From the NCBI GenBank assembly GCA_030549495.1, contig JAUIRK010000673.1, forward strand, positions 62,001 to 126,000: a stretch of DNA of 64,000 nt, written 5' to 3'. Source of the DNA: Nectonema munidae. Lineage: Eukaryota > Nematomorpha > Nectonematoida > Nectonematidae. The notes under the pieces are model-generated. The model searched no databases. It was given only the letters and a program-made list of their open reading frames with translations, and was not told where the DNA came from. Shown here piece by piece: positions 1 through 11,637 of the stretch (position 1 is its first letter; each line of letters begins with the position of its first letter). The position numbers and the translations under genes were made by a program.

Positions 1-1550
1 ACAAAATGTACCAAGCGATATACCAAATTAGAGCATTTTTATGGGCTTTCAGAATACATTGCTTATATCATAAGTAGTTGAGAAATAGCATACTCTTTTT
101 AACGAAGAGTATTTGTTATATTTATACCGACAATGTGCGATAAAGAAATCACGCACAAATGAATCTCACATCATAATAAAGATTTAAATGTTGCACCACA
201 GGCCATTTTCATATAACATATAATAATAGTTCATTATTATAGTTCGGCATATATATGTGAACATTTGTGTATCATAAAGCAGCCTGTTTATTTATTTTTT
301 TGAAAGGCGGATGAGTGTTTTATGTAGCCCAATTAGATATCGCAATTCAATGCTTGTATTTTATCTCACCCATTCGCGAGTCATAGTTATACCTGTGTAA
401 TGCAAGTTTTCAACATGTTTAGGTAAGTTTTTATATTGTATGCAACTTTTGAATTATTTCACCGTGCAACATATCGATGCAAATTCCATGGGGCTTCATT
501 ACCATTGTAAATACAAATAAAATTTGAATTCTTTTATAAATTTGTATTTTTCAGTTTTTTTCGTAATTAGCAGATTTTTTCTATTTGCTTATTTTGACAT
601 TTAACGCTTGTTACATTTTGAGAAATTTTAACCTTTAATCTGTAACAATTTCCAACACAATTATAGAACCACTCTACTATCAGAACCTAAATTTATTTGT
701 AGATTTATATAAAATAATTTTGGTTTTCGGTTTTTTTATAAATGAACCTTCGTTTTTATATTACTTATAAATTTTGAATTATTCGGCAAAATTTTAAGTG
801 CGGAACAAATTCTTTCAAGTTTGAAAAATTTAAGTCTGTTCATAATGTATACAATTAAAAATAGTTTTAAGTAAAAAAAGTTATTTAGTTACTAAATTTT
901 TGGGTTTAGTTTACACTTTGATTCATCAGAAAATAAGGATTTTGGATTGCGCTTATTGATAAGTTCACTGAAGAAAAAATGAGAAGAGAAAAAGATCAAA
1001 AGATGTGTTTTCCTAAATTTTTCTCAATAATTAACCTCACAAATTTAAATTGTTTTTTTCATTACTTCGACATCTTTCAATGATTTGTTGATATATGATA
1101 AGCGTCACAGGAGGCGTGAGAATGACTGTCACACACTCATCTTCCCATCATTGGACGGGTGGGAAAGAGCGATAAACGCGATATGGAGAATTGATCAGTA
1201 GGGGTGAAACCTGTTAGCGCTTTCCTTAAGTCGTATTTATTTACTACTAATCCAGCCAATCACGTTTAAGCTTATATTTCTGCGCGGCTGAAACACAACA
1301 GTCAAATTCACTTTTGTTTGCTCTTGTATGGTTGAAGATGAATAATCAACTTTACACTAATGTTCGCCTTCTTGATTCTTATGAAGATCTTTTCCTGGTT
1401 AAAGTGAATATCAAGAAAAAGAAAGCAACACTTCAAATGAAATTGAACCACGTGATGCATCACAGCAACCCTGCTCTGGTTCTGATAACATTAAAAGTAT
1501 GTTAAACAGAAATCAAATGATATCGACATGTTATTGGAACATTATACTGC
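1..1550. other. AT-rich stretch without recognised gene
   Basis: No coding region, RNA gene or clear repeat could be supported here. The part around 1130-1300 is less AT-rich than its surroundings. A 63-codon reading frame at 1314-1505 lies just upstream of the Helitron relic and might be a remnant of its N-terminal part, but I see no motif in it. Confidence 0.5.
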
Positions 1551-1559
1551 TCAAGAAAT

Positions 1560-1898
1560 GAGTAATGATAACAAGGATAATGGAAGTTGAAAACGTTTAT
1601 GAATTACTTAAAATTGAGCAAAACCTCTTGGTTATCAGAAAAAAAATATTGGTTTACTCTGTTTTCCACACTTGTTTCCAACTGGAAAGGGTGGAAAAAA
1701 TTCTTTTACAAAAGTGAATCTTAAAAACAAAATGTATAAAAAGACGAGATTGTTTTCCTCGGATTCACGATTCAGAAGAGGTATAAAACGTTTGTCTTTT
1801 TTTGTGTCAAGATTATGAGCAAAGAGAGTTGACATCTAAAAAATTTTTGTACCCTCAGAAGTGTGAAAAACTTTGAAAATAGCGAATATGATAAACTA
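1560..1898 (+). pseudogene. Helitron Rep/helicase relic, 5' part
   Basis: Broken coding sequence of a rolling-circle (Helitron) transposon protein. Around 1655-1690 a frame reads like the conserved FPTLFPTGKG block (here degraded), and 1732-1790 reads MYKKTRLFSSDSRFRRGIK, which matches the typical Helitron segment in which a tyrosine/leucine-rich stretch is followed by SSDPRFR. A further YEQREL block follows near 1815-1835. Frames shift between the blocks, so it is not functional. The gene is cut at 1899-1902 by a TTAA where a piggyBac element has landed, and it continues after that element at about 4325. The Rep protein normally nicks and joins single-stranded DNA through a HUH/Tyr centre. 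Identification rests on motif reading; family knowledge supports Helitron over other classes. Confidence 0.65.
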
Positions 1899-4328
1899 TT
1901 AACCCTCAACCGTACACGCTACTCCAAAATGGAGTAATGCCTACTTGATCACTTAAAAAGTATAAGAATATCGTTTTTAATTATAGTGAGAATTCATGAG
2001 CAATATACTACTGGCTTAGGCCTCTTATACTTTACTTTACATTTGAAACATCTGTTTTCATTTTCACATAATTTCTTCTTCACCATTCAACGTACACGCC
2101 ACTCCATTTTGTAGTATAGCAGTTGCATACTTAAAATAGTGATAGCTTTTGATTTATGACATCTTGCTTTTCTTCACTGCACACTAGTTTATTTCAAACA
2201 CATTTACCCCCTCAATCTTCTTTTGTATTTACAATTATTTCTATTTTTTGATAATTTTACTGGTGTTTTATTATTCCTTGTGAATGGGAAAAAGTAAAAG
2301 AATTTCCTTTTTGTTGGCAAATGCCCTGTTATCTATAATGGAAGAGAGTGACCTCAGTGAAGATGAAAATAATAAAGATGAAGAATCTGAAACAAGTTTT
2401 TTTAATTCTTTTTCATTAGAAGAAAAGTTAGATGATGAAGAAAGTTTGAATGAAGGGGAAATGGACATCTTTGTGGAACAAGATGGTAATGAAAATAACT
2501 ATAAAGAATATGTTGAAAGTGATTCAGAAGATGCAAGTGATGTTTCAGAAAATGAACATGAGGAAAGTAACGAGTATAACCCAGATCATGAAGATTTTTC
2601 GAAAAATAATGTCTTTTGTGGTGATATAGTTTATTCTAAAGATCCACCTGTAGTTAGATCTTTCTCGAGGAATATTTTGAAGGAATTACCCCGACCCATT
2701 TTTTCCCCGAACGATGAACTAAGTGCTTTTTTACTGTTTTATAATGATGACATGTTTTTGACGATTCAAAGATTTACGAATCGAAAAGTAAAAGACACCT
2801 TGAAAGATTATCTTCATCAAAAGTCTAAAGCATCATACCCAACATTCATGAAACAATTTTCAATTGATGAATTGAAAGCATGTTATGCTATACTTATTAG
2901 AAGTGGTATGGACCGTGACAACATGTCTTTGCTTCAAGATTTGTGGTCACCTCATGATAGTAAGCCTTTTTATAGAGCAACCATCGGCTATCAAAGATTT
3001 AAATTTTTCTTCCGATGTCTAAGATTTGATAATTATAGAAGTCGAGAAGAAAGAAAAAAGATAGATAAATTAGCGGCAATAAGAGAGATTTGGAGCATGT
3101 TTCAAAGAAATTTATTGCGATGTGTGGTACCAGAAAGTACTCTTACTGTGGACGAACAGCTTTATGGCTACAGAGGTCAAATTCCGGGAAGAACTTTCAT
3201 TCCAAATAAGCCTAGGAAATATGGAATTAAAATTTTCTGGTGCTGCGAAGCGACAACAGGTTATGCTCTAACATCCAAAATTTATTGTGGCAAAAATGAA
3301 AATGGCTTGAGGAACAAAAATTTTTCCCAAGAAGTTGTTTTAGAGCTAACCAAGCCTTTCTTGAAATACAGGTAGAGATATCGTTACTGATCGATATTTT
3401 ACCTCTCATAATCTTGCAAAAGAACTTTTGAAACAAGATCTTACCTTGTTAGGCACCATCAACAAATGTAGAAAAGAAGTGCCGTTACTCATGAAGTCAG
3501 CAAAGAAAAAGTCCGTATTTTCCACTTTTCCTTTATATGATAATGACAACAAGATAACTTTGTGCGAATACATCCCGAAAAAAAAACAAAAATGTCATAA
3601 TGCTTACTTCTTCGCATTTTACCATTGATATATCGTCTAGAAGTGATAGAAAGCCGTTTGTTATTTTGGATTATAATAAAGGCAAATGCGGAGTTGATTT
3701 GATGGACTCAATCATCGAGGAATTTAGCACGCGAAGAAAAACAAACCGATGGCCCATGCTTATCAACTACAATATGATCGATGTTTCATGGAGCAATTCT
3801 TACATTTTATTGAAAAAAAGTGGTTATAGAAAAAGTAGGAAAGAGTTTTTGAGAAATCTTTCTTTCAATTTAGCATTTCCTTTTTCTTCTTTGAGAATTA
3901 ACAATCAATCTCTCTCGGTATCCATAAAAGAAGCTGCGTTAAATGTTGGGTACTTCAAAGCACCGGTCGATGGGAAAAAAAAAGAAAACATGTTTTTCAA
4001 GACCTTGTAAGTATTGTAAGAAGAACTGCAGTAGTTGCTTTTGCTGTGGAATTTCAATTTGTCCAGAACACCGTATTCAAGTAAAAGAAGAATTTTGCTT
4101 ATTTTGTAAAAAAACATAATTTATATATACTTATCTTAAATAAACTTGTTTAGTTCTTTTAAAATTAAAAATAAACTTTTTTAAAATACATGAAATTTAT
4201 ATATTACTATATATAAATTGATAGCAGTCACCGTTTGCCTGGTTTAAAGTATATGTCACCTATACCACAAAATGGAGTAGCGTGTACAAGTGAGGTGTTT
4301 TATTTTGCTGTACGGTTGAGAGAGTTTA
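1899..4328 (+). mobile_element. piggyBac-type DNA transposon with TIRs and TTAA site
   Basis: About 2.4 kb element. It starts after TTAA at 1899-1902 with CCCTCAACCGTACACGC; the other end reads, on the minus strand, CTCTCAACCGTACA (about 4309-4322) next to TTTA at 4325-4328, a decayed TTAA. Subterminal inverted repeats are also visible: 2089-2120 (GTACACGCCACTCCATTTTG) pairs with about 4260-4287, again as expected for piggyBac elements, which have terminal plus internal inverted repeats. It carries a transposase gene at 2284-4119. It sits inside a Helitron gene, so it is younger than that relic. A solitary piece of the same end sequence lies at about 26517-26570. Confidence 0.85.
2284..4119 (+). 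pseudogene. piggyBac transposase, frameshifted
   Basis: Cut-and-paste transposase of the DDE piggyBac family. The first 363 codons (2284-3375) hold an acidic N-terminus and the DDE domain start, with the first catalytic Asp in TVDEQLYGYRG (Asp codon at 3151). After a frame change near 3370 the second Asp appears in VTDRYFTS (3389). After another change near 3590 the third Asp appears in KCGVDLMD (3696). A last change near the A-run at 3974-3983 leads into the Cys-rich C-terminal domain (C-K-Y-C-K-K-N-C-S-S-C ... C-P-E-H ... C-L-F-C, ending 4119). All three catalytic Asp residues and the Cys domain are therefore preserved, and only about three small indels, mostly at homopolymers, separate it from an open frame. 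Either a recently dead copy or, less likely, partly sequencing error. Start chosen at the first ATG of the long frame. Confidence 0.85.
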
Positions 4329-5040
4329 CTTAGAAATAAAGACAACCCTATCATGTATAATATCCATAGAGTTCTTGGTAAAATATCTAATTCGGCACAA
4401 CATCTGTTTAAACCTAGATCACAATTAAAATCGATGGTTGTAGTATACGGACCGCCTATATTTTTCTGGCCCTTTCGCCTACGGAATATGATTGCGATGA
4501 TTTACATACTTAAGCACAATTTGGATTTAGATAATAATGATTTTTCAACAAGTCACTTGCTGTTCAAGATCCTGTTTTAACCGCCAAGTTCATATGCACA
4601 CGGTTTAAAGGAATTTTAAGATTTATTTTGAAAACCGAAGTGGGAAAAGTTAACCATTGATTTTATAGAATAGAATATCAGTCAAGAGGGACACCTCATT
4701 TTCATTGTTTGTTTTGCGTTAAAGATGCCCCTTTAATTGGGAGTAATTCTGCACAATCAATTATTAATTTTATTGGAAAATACACTCTTGCAAGCTACCA
4801 ACAAAGAGAAGTGACGCTGAAATGTACTCTCCTGTAAAAATGTATCAGATGCATAAATGTGGTAATTATTGTTTGAAGAAAATGAAAGTTGGAAAAAAGA
4901 GATGGAAAGTTGTAGAAACTACTAGGTAACCGGAAAAAAGACCTGTGGAAAAAAAGGCTTTTACTTCATCATACCACTTTGCAGCAAAAGATAAATTAGA
5001 GAAGCGTTACACCACTACTAACACATGCAGAAACAAGTAA
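4325..5040 (+). pseudogene. Helitron Rep relic, 3' continuation
   Basis: Continues the Helitron gene across the piggyBac insertion. Readable blocks: NKDNPIMYNIHRVLGKISNS (about 4335-4394), a GPPIFFWPF block near 4448-4476 resembling the family GPPTFFLTFSPAEY segment, then YQSRGTPHFHCLFCVKDAP at about 4675-4735, which contains the HUH motif (His-Phe-His) of the rolling-circle Rep nuclease, and a Cys-rich MHKCGNYC block at about 4850-4872. Frames shift several times and stops occur, so the gene is dead. The helicase half was not found downstream; at about 5050 the sequence passes into an unrelated FLYWCH/MULE relic. Confidence 0.75.
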
Positions 5041-5049
5041 GAAATGAAT

Positions 5050-5636
5050 TCAATTAGGGTAGTTTCTAAGGATTGTAAAAAGTATAATAAGAAATTGAAA
5101 AAGTTGCAGATTTTGGGATTAGCTATAATTTCCGGTGTATGAGTAAGTATATACAAATCCTGTTTTCACAAATCATCTTGTTTACACTACTTGATTTGTT
5201 TGGTTCTGTTTTGTTTATTTTACTTCATTTTATTTTTCATTGTTAATCTTATTTTTCTGTGTGAAATGGTACAAATAATTGGAGGTTTCACATATTATAA
5301 AAAAAAAGTAAGATTTTTTCATTTTATTTTTTAATTAATTAATTTACGAATTGTTACAGCTAAAACAACAAAAACAATGTTATGCACACTTCAAACTAGT
5401 AAAGCGTGTAAAGGTAAAAAATGAGAAATTATATAAATTAAAAACTAGTTGAGTTTTTTGTTATGAAATTTTTTAGGTAAAATTGTGTATTCAAAAGATA
5501 TTAATGGAGTTTTTTGTGTTGTAAAAAATATATTGAGCATAATCATGAATCAAATGAGGTAAGAAAGAATTTTATTAAAAAATTAAAAGAAGATTCAAGC
5601 TTAAAGTCATTTACTCCAACACATAAGATATATAGG
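5050..5636 (+). pseudogene. MULE-type gene, FLYWCH zinc-finger exons (piece A)
   Basis: Remnant of the N-terminal part of a Mutator-like (MULE) transposase gene with a FLYWCH-type zinc finger. A 63-bp intron (5414-5476, GTAAAA..TTTTAG) joins ACK to GKIVYSKDINGVF, followed by the His ligands in EHNHESNE (about 5535-5558) and then KKLKEDSSLKSFTPTHKIY. The same layout, including ..FSPTSKIHR and an intron right after it, is seen in the longer copy at 52530-54060. The exon stops at 5636 before a GT (GTAATC). The next exon expected from the other copy is found only at 9237, with 3.6 kb of other repeats between them. Several stops make this a relic. Confidence 0.6.
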
Positions 5637-5679
5637 TAATCTTTGATTTAATAACCCATATTCTTAACCGTATTTAAGG

Positions 5680-6395
5680 CAGGCTTTTTTGATGCTTGTT
5701 TATCCGCCCCCTTCCTTTAAAATTTTTTAGAACCTCTTCTGTCAGCCAAAAAGTCATACCTACCTTTTTCAAACATGCTGAATTGATTGATGACCTCAGT
5801 TTTTCATCAAAATGTTTCAATTTGTCATTAATCAATCATTTTCAACACAAATGTCAAAAAATTGAAAAACATTTTCAACTGTAATAAGTCAAAACTACCC
5901 TTTTTAAGTATGCAGAATCGATTGATGACATCCGTTATTCATGAAAATCTGTCAATTTGCCATTAATCAATCAATCAATCAATCACTTTTGACAGATTTG
6001 TCAAAAAATCGAAAGTTAAACTGTAATATGTCAAAAATACCATTTTTGCGTATGCCGAATCGATTGATGACCTCAGTTTTTTATGAAAATGTGTTCATTT
6101 GTCATCAATCAATCATTTTTGACAGAAATGTCAAATAAATCGAGTTGAACTGTAATAAGTGAAAACTACCATTTTCGTGTGTGCTAAATCTCTTTATGAC
6201 ATTTTTTCAAGAAATTTACTCAATTTGCCATAATCAATCAATTTTGACAGGTTTGTCAAAAATATATTATTCAGTATTTTTTATCAAAGCTACCCTTTTC
6301 AAGTAGGCTGAGTTGATTGGTGATATTTATTTTTATATGAAATGCAGTGGATTTATAATTAATCAATCATTTTTGAAAATAAGTGTTTAATGAAA
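5680..6395. repeat. Diverged tandem array, ~125-130 bp unit
   Basis: About five to six imperfect units. Each contains ATGCTGAAT/TATGCAGAATCGATTGATGA, then TCAATTTGNCATTAATCAATC, then TTTGACAGAxxTGTCAAA and AACTGTAATAAGTCAAAAC. A (TCAA)n-like run occurs inside one unit at 5965-5985. On the opposite strand the units resemble the 150-bp array at 33650-34850 (shared ATGCTGAATT, TGACAG and TTTTCATNAAA blocks), so it may be an old relative of that array. No coding potential. Confidence 0.75.
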
Positions 6396-6624
6396 ATACG
6401 CTTGAGTAACATGGAAAAGCATACTAAATAGCATACCAAAATACAATTTATTAAAAATCAAAACTTTAAATTTTTTAAAGTGTTTGTCAGCTATGCTCAT
6501 GGTGGATTTTAGCCTTGTGGCTGGAATTAAGCTAGTTGATCGCTGCTGCTGAGAAAGTGTAAGAAAATTATATAAGCTTTACTAGAAGTAATTACTTTTG
6601 TAAAATTACTTTTTTAGATTGAAC

Positions 6625-6715
6625 AAAACTATAATTGCTTCAAATGAAATTTAAACTCACCACTCTTTGTTTACTGATCTAGAACTCTACCACTAAAGAA
6701 ATATATGAAGCTATT
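6625..6715 (-). repeat. Possible tRNA-derived SINE head
   Basis: On the minus strand TTTAGTGGTAGAGTTCTAGA resembles a pol III A box/D-arm (AGTGGTAGAG) and about 30 nt further GAGTTTAAATTTC resembles a degraded B box. No tail or target duplication was identified, so this is a tentative call; chance similarity in AT-rich DNA is possible. Confidence 0.3.
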
Positions 6716-6914
6716 TAGTGTAAAGTGTAAACTCAAACTATAATGAATGATCGTAATAATACAGATGTGATTGATTACCATTAAACAGACTTGATACAAA
6801 AAATAAAACGAGTTGGATACAAAGAATATCATGCAGCAAAATCTAGTATAGAATTTTGAAAGATGTCGAGCTTGAAAAAAATTTTTGATGGGTTTTGAAT
6901 AAATGAATTTTTCG

Positions 6915-8160
6915 GAACTTCACTAGAGACCCATTAGTCTCTGGTATTCCACCTCCCGTACAATACCGCGCTCCTCCTGCTCCCTTTCGCGGAATAGGAA
7001 GCGAGCGCCCGTCCCGCCCTGGTGGTGGAAAGAAGTAGATGCTGGTGCAGAAATTGTTTGGAGGCCAGCCTCCAGCTCAATACCCCCAGCGGGTCAGGGC
7101 CACTTGGGTCAGCCCGCCTGTGCTTTTAGCGCCTGAAAGCGCCCCGTTTCAAGTAACCCTTCTTTAGCGGCTTGCCCACCATCTTCACGACCGAGGAGCC
7201 TCCGGCCCTCTTTTGGGGAAAAGCGGGCACATGCCAGGGTAGCTCCACTTATCCAGATCACTCTATCGTTCTCAGGAAGGGGGAAGGGTCCCAACTAACG
7301 TAGACCCAGGGATAAATTTCTCTCTCCGAAATTTGCCTCGGCGGGAAACCCCACCAGAGGACCTAACAAACTCCCTTTTCTCCTTCACTAGTGAAGTTGG
7401 GGCTGTTACCGAGGTAACTCTCCCGTTCCCGACCGTCCAGGATGTGGAAGATGTCTTAGGACCCCCATCTCCTGAATTCGGGCGTACCTCAGCAATGAGG
7501 ACCTAGATACCGTCTTAGGACCGCCATCCCCTAGTGGGAATTAAGTTTCTTCTCAGAGAGGGATGGAACACGATTTTTTCCTAATGGAAAATGTACAAGT
7601 ACACGGAACCCAAGGTTTGCGTTTTTGTTGACGCCTCGCTCAAAGGGCTAGGCATCACCGACAATAGAAATAAAACATATAGCCTCCCCTTGATAGTCTC
7701 AGATTGGGGTATAGCGGATTTGAACCTACTCGCCCTTGCTCTCGGGCACTTGCTCTTCCCACTTTACCACATAAGGTCTGATTCTCAAGTCGCTATTGAA
7801 GTGGTTAAAAATGCAGGTGGAAAATCCACCAAGAGTTTCATCATAATCGCCTTTTTGATGAAATTTGGAAATTACGATTTCCTCAGGGAAAACGTCTCCT
7901 ACATTGCTAGCAATGGAAATCCCGCAGACGAACCTTCTAGAAGAACCGCTGTTGCAACTAAATCAACAAAAGACGATAGTGGACCTGTTCTCCAATGTCT
8001 TGAAGGTTTCTGGGAAGCAATCTTCCCGAGCATTCTGGGAGTAAGCCAAATCCTACCAGATAGGATTATTAAATTTAGAAAAATGCCTTCCATTGCATGC
8101 CACAAGTTTCTCTGTGTGTGGCAATACTCATATGTTCATACAAACGAGCATGCGTGACGG
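6915..8160 (+). mobile_element. Retroelement pol fossil (RNase H; LTR/DIRS kin)
   Basis: A block of clearly higher GC content than its surroundings. At 7591-8157 an open frame reads as a retroelement RNase H domain: VFVDAS near the start (first acidic residue), NLLALALGHL (the usual ELLA helix region), IRSDSQVAI (SDN-like acidic motif) and NPADEPSRR at the end, the usual close of RNase H in DIRS- and gypsy-like elements. The upstream part 6915-7590 is proline- and glycine-rich and may belong to the same element. Ends, repeats and an integrase or tyrosine recombinase were not found. It looks broken and old, a fossil fragment. DIRS-like is my first choice, an LTR element the second. Confidence 0.55.
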
Positions 8161-8299
8161 TAATCGCTGGAAATATAAAATACAACAAAATGCATCGTAT
8201 GAGATATCTCATCATAGCTGGTTTCCTACGTATTAGAACTTACAGAATCTTTGATAAAAAGAAAAAGACTATAATTTGCAAACTACACGTTTATTTCAT

Positions 8300-9236
8300 T
8301 TGACAAAACCGCCCTTCAATAAGTTGAGATTTCAATTTCCACTTTAAATTTTTGAACACCATTTATCTTCAAAATTATAGCAGTAATAGCGTGAGATTTT
8401 TATGGTTAAATGAATTGTAAATTTTCATGAATTTTTTTTCAAAATTTATTTAAATAAAAAATAATCCTCTGGAGTTTTGTCTAACTTATATATATATAAG
8501 GATAAATATGGGATTGAGATAAGAGTAATATATGTTAGTAATTCTATTATGACGTCACAAGCATTGGGAGATTCGCAAAACTTGGTCAACTTAAACATTC
8601 AAGCTCTTATAAACTGAAATAGAGTCTACTTTTATTGACAAAAGTAAAGATGAAATTGATATATTGAGGTAATATCTAAGGTTTTCATTTTTACTAAAGC
8701 TTTATAAAAGCCAACTTGTTGATACAGTTTGTGCCTTTAAACAAAGTTAAATCGCTTCAGATTTTGTTAACTAAATATTATTTTTTGTATCTTTATATAA
8801 ACAAAGTTGTCAATTGAAAAGTTTTAAATCGGCATTAGTTTCTTCATAAACAGTGTATTTTTAGATGTATCCTTGAAGTTCAATGACCTGAAAAATTATT
8901 TTTTCAAAGGTGAACTCAATAAAAGTTACTATACGTTCTATTTTTGTTAAAAATTAATGGGTTTTACGAGGAAAAATTTCTTGAAACTCAATAAGAAAAG
9001 AAGGAACTTTCTACTTCTATTTTACCGTTTTCACGGCACATTTATTGTGAAACTATTTCTTATGAGAAATTAATAAAATTTCTTTTAAATCAATGCAAAG
9101 AGTCATTTAGAAAAAGTCAAAAAAGGACAATTCGTTTAAGTTAGTAGTTTACGAATAAATTATATATGTTTTAGAGGGGCGGATTCTGCTCCCCCCCCCC
9201 TTGCCTCAAATACGGAATATAAATATTTTTGTACAG
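8300..9236. other. AT-rich stretch without recognised gene
   Basis: No coding frame, RNA gene or repeat structure that I can support. There is a short C-run at 9190-9200. The last bases before 9237 (TTTTGTACAG) resemble a splice acceptor for the MULE exon that follows. Confidence 0.5.
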
Positions 9237-9480
9237 TGATAATATCAATACCATGAGTATTGATAATTTGAACAGTCTAGCAAAGCCAGAAAGTATTAAA
9301 AGGTACATACGATTGAATAGGGGAAGAAAAAACAACCTAAAGATGTTAACTTTGAAATTCCAGAAGATTTAACGAAATTAGATTGTGGAGAAAACTTTTT
9401 AAAGTTCTCGTTCTCACGTATATGTCTTTATTTAATTGGCAAAGAGCTCTTGTTGAACTCGAAAAATATTTTCTAATAAA
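9237..9480 (+). pseudogene. MULE-type gene, second exon (piece B)
   Basis: Reads DNINTMSIDNLNSLAKPESI followed by KRYIRLNRGRKNN and, after a small frame change, VNFEIPEDLTKLDCGENF. The longer MULE copy has DNICELNQENFDCLPKPESI and KRYIRRNRGRE in the same place (52911-52995), directly after an intron. The sequence just upstream ends in TTTTGTACAG, a usable acceptor. Together with piece A at 5050-5636 this looks like one gene whose intron has been enlarged by 3.6 kb of other repeats. It is broken and the catalytic part is not visible further on. Confidence 0.6.
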
Positions 9481-10319
9481 AACATTTCCCTCTTTTCTAA
9501 TATTTTTTATTCACATTTTTATAAAATCAATGCAGCTTATAATTTTTGATAATAAAAAATTTTTTTAACTATTTTTTTTAATTTTAAAAATGACCTGGTA
9601 TTTCTTTTATTACTATTTAAAGATATGTTGATTAAATTTATGGCCGATTTTTTATATAAAAATATAAAATTAAAAGAATGCACAATGAATAAAGAAATGA
9701 AAAGTGCTACTTTTTGTAAAAATATGAAGCATGTTCAAGGTTGGTTGTCTTAGCGAAACGATCATAATTTTGGCGTCACGTGTGGTCCAGTCACTCAATA
9801 TGTCCATGAGCTCCATGACTTCCAAACTTGACAAATTTTCATCAATGTCTTCACACAAAATGAAAGCTAAAGTGGATTTAAAACAGTGAAGAAAAATGCA
9901 ATGACTCCAAAGAGAGTGAGAGAAAAAACTGTACGCTTGTTTTGTATCATTTGGATTCCGATTTGGAGTTTAAGAAAATTCATTGCGTTCAACTCTTCAA
10001 CTTGGATTTCTCTTTCATCAACAAGTCTGGTTTTGATTAGAATTTGATCGAGCTAAACAAAATAATTGATAATGATATTAAAAATAATAACAATTTTAAT
10101 ATACACGAGAAAAGGCGCTTTTTCTATATTCCATAAAGTCAGTGCTTTATTTTGGTATAACCTAAAGAAATATAAGTTAGAATTTTGGATACTATCTTAT
10201 CGTTTCCTTCTAAGCAAAAAAGGCCTGTTTTAGAAAACTTTGCACAATTCATTTTAAATTTAGTAGATATGTTCTTTTAAACTTTTATTTTGAGTTTCCT
10301 ACTGTTCAGACTGTGTCAA
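9481..10319. other. AT-rich stretch without recognised gene
   Basis: Short open frames only, with no motif. Slightly GC-richer patches at 9725-9860 and 9950-10050 read on both strands as short frames, without similarity that I recognise. Confidence 0.4.
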
Positions 10320-10672
<353 letters not shown>

Positions 10673-10675
10673 CAC

Positions 10676-11616
10676 ATATCAGAGGTCTGGCAAGACCTCC
10701 GGGGAGACAACTCGCCAAACTTGCCAGCCTTATTATATATTTAAATGTGTAAATCGTAAAATGCTTAAAAAATATACTTAAAATAAAAATTTTAAAAAAA
10801 TATTTTACATACATATTGAAAGCCACATTTAAAACCATATTCTACCTTTGTGAATATAAAATTTTGAAGAAATAATATATAAACTCATCACCTTAATTAT
10901 TGGTATTTTTTGAAACTAGATAAAAGTTGACTGACCTCACATAAAAACGGATTTTGGAAAAATAAAAATATATTTATTTGTAAAACCTAGCCTATTTTAC
11001 CCACAAAGAGTATAGCTTCAAATCTTGTACATTCGATCAACATTTTTCACTTCAAAAATAATTTTAAATTTATTAGAAAAATATTATACTGACCTATACT
11101 ACTGACCCATAAAAAGTAAAAAATATATATTAATTTTCGACAGTTTTCTTTAACTATGAAATTTTAAAATGTAAAAAATCATATTTTACCTTTGTGAATA
11201 TAAAATATTGAAAAAATATTATATAAATTAAGAACGTTAATTATTATTGGTATTTTTTGAAACTAGATAAAACTTAACCTACCTCACATAAAAGCAGATT
11301 TTGGAAAAATAAAAATATATTTATTTGTATAACCTAGCCTATGTTAACCACAAAGAGTATACCTTTCCAATGATACCATATATTACATATTTCAACCAAT
11401 CATATAGTTTTTATGAAATAAAACTGCAATTTCAAAGTTAAATTTTTTGAACTTTTAGGTAGAATTTTTGAAATGTGGCTTTCAATATGTATGTAAAATA
11501 TTTTTTGAAAATTTTTATTTTAAGTATATTTTTTAAGCATTTTACGATTTACACATTTAAATATATAATAAGGCTGGCGAGTTGTCTTCCCGGAGGTCTT
11601 GCCAGACCTCTGATAT
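10676..11616. mobile_element. Non-autonomous element with ~150-bp inverted repeats
   Basis: The left arm begins ATATCAGAGGTCTGGCAAGA at 10676 and runs to about 10833; the right arm 11469-11616 is its inverted copy (ends TCTTGCCAGACCTCTGATAT). The arms are nearly identical apart from a small insertion of about 7 bp at 10714-10721. Between them are two direct repeats of about 170 bp (10839-11010 and 11181-11360). There is no coding capacity. Termini with CAGAGG would suit a hAT-like MITE, but an 8-bp target duplication is not evident because the flanks are AT/CA repeats; a TA-targeting family is the alternative. Confidence 0.75.
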
Positions 11617-11637
11617 ATATATATGAAACGGTATCCG

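Noticed and set aside
2271-2468. Ser-rich minus-strand frame
   Set aside because: Opposite strand of the acidic N-terminus of the piggyBac transposase.
7109-7294. 61-codon minus-strand frame
   Set aside because: Antisense to the GC-rich retroelement fossil, where chance frames are expected.
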